Source: Akkermansiaceae bacterium UBA4145 (GTDB taxonomy: Bacteria; Verrucomicrobiota; Verrucomicrobiia; Verrucomicrobiales; Akkermansiaceae). From it: a stretch of 11,477 nucleotides of DNA. Every line of letters begins with the position of its first letter. Position 1 is the stretch's first letter. The notes below the pieces were generated by a model. The model was not told the DNA's origin and did not search any database. It worked only from the letters and a program-made list of their open reading frames with translations. The stretch lies in assembly GCA_002380675.1 (NCBI GenBank), contig DFWB01000114.1:1-11477 (forward strand), written 5' to 3'. Shown here in pieces: positions 8,078 to 11,477 of this stretch. The translations under genes and the position numbers were made by a program.

Positions 8078-9351
8078 AACAGATGGATAGACGGAAGTTC
8101 TTGTTAGGAACAGGCGGTAGTATGATGGCACTGCCCTGGCTGGAAATGCATGCGGAAGAGCCTTCAACCCGGAAGCTGAAAGAGCCTTCTCTCCGGTTCG
8201 CCTCCTTCTATTCGCCCATGGGCTTTGTGAGAGATCATTTCTTTCCGGGCGAAGATAGTGACGATTTCCTTTCGATGCCCACCTTGAGGCCGCTCCAGAG
8301 CGTCGCGGACAAAGTGACGCTGATCACGGGACTCTATCGGGTGAACGTGAGAGGGATTGACGTGCATAATCAATGTAGTTCCTGCTACCTGTCCTCGGCC
8401 AACCCCTATGGCGAACTCAAATCGCCCTATCCGATGGACCGGACTCTCGATCACCTGATTGCAGACAAGGTCAGTCATCGCACGCCCATCCGTTCCCTCG
8501 AATTGAACTGTAACACGTTCAAGGATCTCAGAGAGTCGATCTATCTGGATAACATTTCGTGGTATGGTCCGGAGCATGTGGCAACCTCGATGAAGGACCC
8601 ACGAAAGGTATACCGACGCCTGTTCAGGACAGGAAAGTCGGAAAAGGATATCACGGATCTTATTCTGGAGGATGCAGCTAATTTTGAGAGAACTCTGGGC
8701 CGTCATGACAAGGACAAGATGGATGAATACTTCACGTCCGTCAGAGAGGTGGAGAAGCAGATCGAGAAGCTCACAAAGCACTACGCCATGTATGAGCGTG
8801 CGGATATGAAGGAGCCCGATGAAGTGCCCATGACACGGGGCGAGTATATCCGGATGATGGGTAAATTGCTCGTTTTGGCCTTTCAGGGAGACCTCACCCA
8901 TGTCGCTACCTTCATGCTTGCACCGGAACGGTGGGGGACGCCACAGCGCTTCCATGAATTGAATTTCACGAAGTCGCATCATGGGCTCACGCACTCTCAG
9001 GGAAGAGACGACGTAAAGAGGGCTCTGGTGCAGGTGGACCGGTTCTATGTGGAGCTCTTCGCTGAAGTTCTTGAACAGCTGGACGCAATTCAGGAAGGCG
9101 AGGGCACGCTTCTGGATCATTCCATGATCACTCTCGGATCGGGACTTGGAGATGGAAAGGACCACACCATGGATGAACTGCCCATTATCGTAGCGGGTTC
9201 TGCGAACGGTAAGATTAAGACCGGTCGCGTTCTCAACTGTTCGGAGAAAACCCCGCTTGCCAACCTATGGCTCTCGCAGGCGCAGCTCATGGGAACGGGC
9301 ATGCAGAAATTCGCTGACAGCACAGGGCCCTTGAAGGGGCTTCTCGCCTGA
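8074..9351 (+). CDS. Tat-exported DUF1552 family protein
   Basis: This 425-residue protein belongs to DUF1552, the usual partner of DUF1592 cytochromes. The N-terminus has a twin-arginine signal: DRRKFLLG (R6, R7), a short hydrophobic stretch, and possible cleavage after MHA near residue 27. Tat export suggests folding, perhaps with a cofactor or metal, before secretion to the periplasm. The mature body shows SFYSPMGF-like and TLITGL-like segments near the start. The C-terminal part (TLLDHSMITLGSGLGDGKDH, then ELPIIVAGSANGKIKTGR) resembles DUF1501 and alkaline-phosphatase-like proteins, with D and H residues that could bind metal. Length is typical for the family. It is coupled to the cytochrome gene by ATGA overlap, so the two products are expected in similar amounts and may form a complex. 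No enzymatic activity is established for the family. Family assignment is firm; the role is inferred. Confidence 0.92.
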   Translation: MKQMDRRKFLLGTGGSMMALPWLEMHAEEPSTRKLKEPSLRFASFYSPMGFVRDHFFPGEDSDDFLSMPTLRPLQSVADKVTLITGLYRVNVRGIDVHNQCSSCYLSSANPYGELKSPYPMDRTLDHLIADKVSHRTPIRSLELNCNTFKDLRESIYLDNISWYGPEHVATSMKDPRKVYRRLFRTGKSEKDITDLILEDAANFERTLGRHDKDKMDEYFTSVREVEKQIEKLTKHYAMYERADMKEPDEVPMTRGEYIRMMGKLLVLAFQGDLTHVATFMLAPERWGTPQRFHELNFTKSHHGLTHSQGRDDVKRALVQVDRFYVELFAEVLEQLDAIQEGEGTLLDHSMITLGSGLGDGKDHTMDELPIIVAGSANGKIKTGRVLNCSEKTPLANLWLSQAQLMGTGMQKFADSTGPLKGLLA

Positions 9352-9437
9352 TCGGTAGAAGTTCTCCAGACCAGCTCTCGATAAAGGAGTTCGACCTTGG
9401 GGCGCGGGCAGAAGAACCCTTCGGTGAAAGCTGCCAG

Positions 9438-9459
9438 AGGACTAAATCCTTTTAGTTCT
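9438..9459. terminator. Possible hairpin between convergent genes
   Basis: AGGACTAAA and TTTAGTTCT pair over nine positions (one G-T wobble) around a TCCT loop. It sits in the gap between the ends of the DUF1552 gene and the small minus-strand gene, and contains the latter's TAA stop (9452-9454). No T-tract follows on either strand, so intrinsic termination is uncertain. The position between converging genes is the best argument for it. Confidence 0.28.
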
Positions 9460-9715
9460 CACCCGATTCGAGGGCCTTGCGCTCGGCCTCAAGCTCGGCC
9501 TCGAATTCGGCTTCCTCCTTGGCCTTGCGCTCTTCCTCGGCGGCCTTCTCGGCAGCTTCCTTTTCAGCCTTTTCGGCAGCCTCTTCTGCCGCCTCCTGGG
9601 CGTCAATCTCGGCGTTACGCTTCTCGGCTTTGGCAGCCTCTCGAGCCATACGCTTGTCCAATTTCTTCTGCTCGCGCTCTCGGCGCCTGTGGTCTTTGCT
9701 CGGAGTGAAGGCCAT
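9452..9715 (-). CDS. Small highly charged helical protein, unknown function
   Basis: I place the start at the ATG at 9715, giving 87 aa. It is preceded by AGGGA eight bases upstream. The frame stays open to a GTG at 9895, but those extra 60 residues look unlike the rest and contain no ATG. The protein opens MAFTPSKDHRRREREQKKL, a basic segment to about residue 33. It then becomes an almost pure run of A, E, K and R (about 34-80) and ends in LESGEN. There is no signal peptide, membrane segment, Cys or Trp. Such composition predicts one long helix or a coiled coil, cytoplasmic. I do not recognise a family; the basic head could contact nucleic acid or ribosomes, but that is a guess. It is transcribed toward the DUF1552 gene and away from the second cytochrome gene. 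Confidence 0.6.
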   Translation of the reverse strand: MAFTPSKDHRRREREQKKLDKRMAREAAKAEKRNAEIDAQEAAEEAAEKAEKEAAEKAAEEERKAKEEAEFEAELEAERKALESGEN

Positions 9716-10030
9716 GGTGAAGATCCCTGTTGCTCGGTTAAACCCGGGGTTGGCAGAGCCTATGAAAAAACTGCCCACCAAGCCGATCACAAATCGTTTT
9801 AATTGCGATTGAGCATCAGCGGACTCCTGCACAGACCTCCATCCCAATTCGAAGAGAGAAACAAGTGGACGAATAGGAATGGCGTCATAACTCACTGATT
9901 TTCAGCATTAAAAGGCTTTTTTCATCGTGCGGATGGTGGGAGGCGAGTCTCCTGACCCCAGGGATGTCCGGGTGCGGCTTGGTTGTGTCCTTTTATGTGA
10001 GAGTAAAATGCGCGAACATGGTGGCCCCAC
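9716..10030. other. Divergent intergenic region without a supported gene
   Basis: It lies between the small charged protein gene (minus) and the second DUF1592 gene (plus). The reading frame of the small gene extends back to 9895 and might encode a longer N-terminus. Before the plus-strand gene there is a weak promoter-like pair, TTGTGT at 9983-9988 and TAAAAT at 10004-10009, but the 15-base spacing is too short for confidence. No RNA gene, repeat or strong hairpin is apparent. Confidence 0.4.
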
Positions 10031-11477
10031 ATGATGAATCGTCAGACAATTACTTGTTGGATCCTGTGCCTCGTGGCCTGGCATCCTACAGGTATTCGTG
10101 CCGCAGATGATGGGGTGTTTTCAGAAGTAGTACTGCCTGTTTTCCAGCAAAGCTGTGTCAAGTGCCACGGCCGGGATGGGAAGGTGAAGGGCAAGGTTGA
10201 TTTACTCAGGATTGAGGGCACTGCGGACTTGGTTTCCGACCTTGAACGTCTGGAGACGATTATTGACGTCATCGATGAACATGAGATGCCGCCGGAGAAA
10301 GAACCCGAACTCAAGCCCGGGGTGCGCGAGCAACTGGTGCTGGAATTGCGCAAGCTGCTTCATGCCGGTGCGAGTGCGGAGAAGGGATTTGCGCCCACGC
10401 CCATTCGCAGGATGAACCGGTTCCAGTATAACAATGCGGTAGTGGACCTGCTGAAACTGAAGGTCGTGGTCTTTCCTCTTCCGGAGAAGATGATGCGGGA
10501 CCGCTCGGGGTATTTCCGCCCGGAAACCGGCAAGATGCCCGGTCAGCTGGTAGTCAGCAGCCGTCAGCTTGGTAAATCTGCCCTCATTGAGCCCCGGCTG
10601 GCGGGGGTGGGCCCCTTTCCGCAGGACCTGCGCGCGGAGCACGGCTTTGATAACCGTGGTGATCACCTGACGCTTTCCCCGATGCTGATGGAGGCCTTTT
10701 TCAAGCTTAGCCGTCGCATTGTGCAGAGCTCGAACTTCGACAAGCGGACGGTGGGGATCTGGCAGGAGTTTTTTGTCCCTCCCGGCAAGAAGGAGAAAAT
10801 GGAGAGTGAGGTGCGCGAGCGACTGCGGGTTTTTCTGGGCAGGGCCTTCCGTCGACCGGTGGAGAAAGGCCTGCTGGAAAGCTATGTCGGGTATGTGATG
10901 GGACAGCTCAAGTCCGGCAAGGAATTCTCCGGAGCCATGAAGGAAGTGGTCTCAGCGGTGCTGGCCTCACCACAGTTCCTCTACCTCTACGACAAGCCTT
11001 CCGAAGCTGGTGAAGCGGAGTTGCTGGACGGTTACGAACTGGCCTCCCGCCTTTCGTTCTTCCTGTGGGGGAGTATTCCGGATGAAAAGCTTCTGGAACT
11101 GGCGGGTAGTGGCAAGCTGGTTGAGCCGGAGGTATTGGCCGGAGAGGTCAGGCGGATGCTGCTCGACCGGAAGCTCAAGCGCTTCTGCGACAGTTTCCCG
11201 GCCCAGTGGCTGCAGCTGGAACGAATCATTTCATCGCTTCCGGATGAAACGATCTATCGGGATTTCTATTATGCCCCTCCCAATTACCGGACCAGCATGG
11301 ACATGATGATGGAGCCGCTCCTGTTGTTTGAGACGGTGCTAATTGAGAATCGCTCGATCCTTGAGTTCATCGACTCGGATTACACCTACCGGACGCCTCG
11401 CCTGCGCAAGTGGCACGGGGAACCGACCAAGGAGAGGCTGGGCGGGCCGGTAACCCTGAACTTCAAGCGCCAACCGG
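10031..11477 (+). CDS. DUF1592-family cytochrome c protein, second paralogue (3' end outside window)
   Basis: From tandem ATGs at 10031 and 10034 the frame is open for 482 codons to the right edge. Residues 1-25 form a signal peptide (core CWILCLVAW, cleavage near IRA before AD). A PSCyt1 heme site C42-V-K-C-H46 follows, then the MPPEKEPEL region, DUF1587 (PIRRMNRFQYNNAVVDLLKL, ~124-143), DUF1595 (~261-320) and the DUF1592 domain (~333-480, ASRLSFFLWGSIPDEKL). DUF1588, the second CXXCH and DUF1585 should lie past the edge. It is clearly paralogous to the gene at 5387: both share YFRPETGKMP, NRGDHL and LMEAF, and a common FDK...W segment. It has only 18 residues where the other has about 205, so it lacks the LamG domain. 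A DUF1552 partner downstream is expected but not visible. No good Shine-Dalgarno is seen. Confidence 0.9.
   Translation, partial: MMNRQTITCWILCLVAWHPTGIRAADDGVFSEVVLPVFQQSCVKCHGRDGKVKGKVDLLRIEGTADLVSDLERLETIIDVIDEHEMPPEKEPELKPGVREQLVLELRKLLHAGASAEKGFAPTPIRRMNRFQYNNAVVDLLKLKVVVFPLPEKMMRDRSGYFRPETGKMPGQLVVSSRQLGKSALIEPRLAGVGPFPQDLRAEHGFDNRGDHLTLSPMLMEAFFKLSRRIVQSSNFDKRTVGIWQEFFVPPGKKEKMESEVRERLRVFLGRAFRRPVEKGLLESYVGYVMGQLKSGKEFSGAMKEVVSAVLASPQFLYLYDKPSEAGEAELLDGYELASRLSFFLWGSIPDEKLLELAGSGKLVEPEVLAGEVRRMLLDRKLKRFCDSFPAQWLQLERIISSLPDETIYRDFYYAPPNYRTSMDMMMEPLLLFETVLIENRSILEFIDSDYTYRTPRLRKWHGEPTKERLGGPVTLNFKRQP

Noticed and set aside
8164..9165. Minus-strand open frame of 333 codons
   Set aside because: Entirely antisense to the DUF1552 gene. 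Its translation is rich in His, Arg and Leu with no domain, as expected for the reverse of a codon-biased gene.
9541..9640. Low-complexity GC-rich stretch considered as a DNA repeat or CRISPR-like array
   Set aside because: The repetition is at codon level (Ala, Glu, Lys codons) without regular unit length or spacers. It is explained by the charged protein.
9477..9812. Plus-strand frame rich in Ser and Ala
   Set aside because: It is the complement of the A/E/K-rich small gene on the minus strand. The serine-alanine runs are just its reversed codons.

Overview
The window looks like a chromosomal segment from a Verrucomicrobiota or Planctomycetota bacterium (PVC group), probably one that degrades polysaccharides. 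The main evidence is the DUF1592-type cytochrome c proteins paired with a Tat-exported DUF1552 protein, next to a secreted formylglycine sulfatase. These families are heavily expanded in that group. Base composition is moderately GC-rich by eye. Only one gene start (8074) has a strong Shine-Dalgarno, which also fits these phyla. The species cannot be named from the sequence.

Layout. (1) Minus strand, 1-2964: a large multi-membrane protein (307-2964), then the first 64 codons of a secreted protein running off the left edge (1-194). The large protein has an N-terminal barrel resembling a piece of the RNA polymerase beta' subunit. Two copies of a TM / GIDE-like / TM-TM / LemA-like module follow. 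(2) 2965-3281: divergent intergenic region. (3) Plus strand, 3282-9351: a sulfatase with a C-terminal PA14 domain, a diheme DUF1592-family protein with an inserted LamG (concanavalin-like) domain, and a Tat-exported DUF1552 protein. The last two overlap by the ATGA motif. (4) Minus strand, 9452-9715: a small, extremely charged helical protein converging on the DUF1552 gene. (5) Plus strand, 10031 to the right edge: a second DUF1592-family paralogue lacking the LamG insertion, truncated by the window.

How the parts may fit together (inference). The sulfatase, LamG-cytochrome and DUF1552 genes are co-oriented and closely spaced. Two of the three carry extra domains that commonly bind carbohydrate (PA14, LamG). 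A reasonable reading is a periplasmic or cell-surface set that handles a sulfated glycan, with an unidentified redox step in the cytochrome. The second DUF1592 gene probably begins a similar set beyond the window. The minus-strand membrane protein appears unrelated to this set.

The most unusual items are the internally duplicated GIDE-LemA protein with its RpoC-like N-terminus, and the clean LamG insertion in one of two neighbouring cytochrome paralogues.
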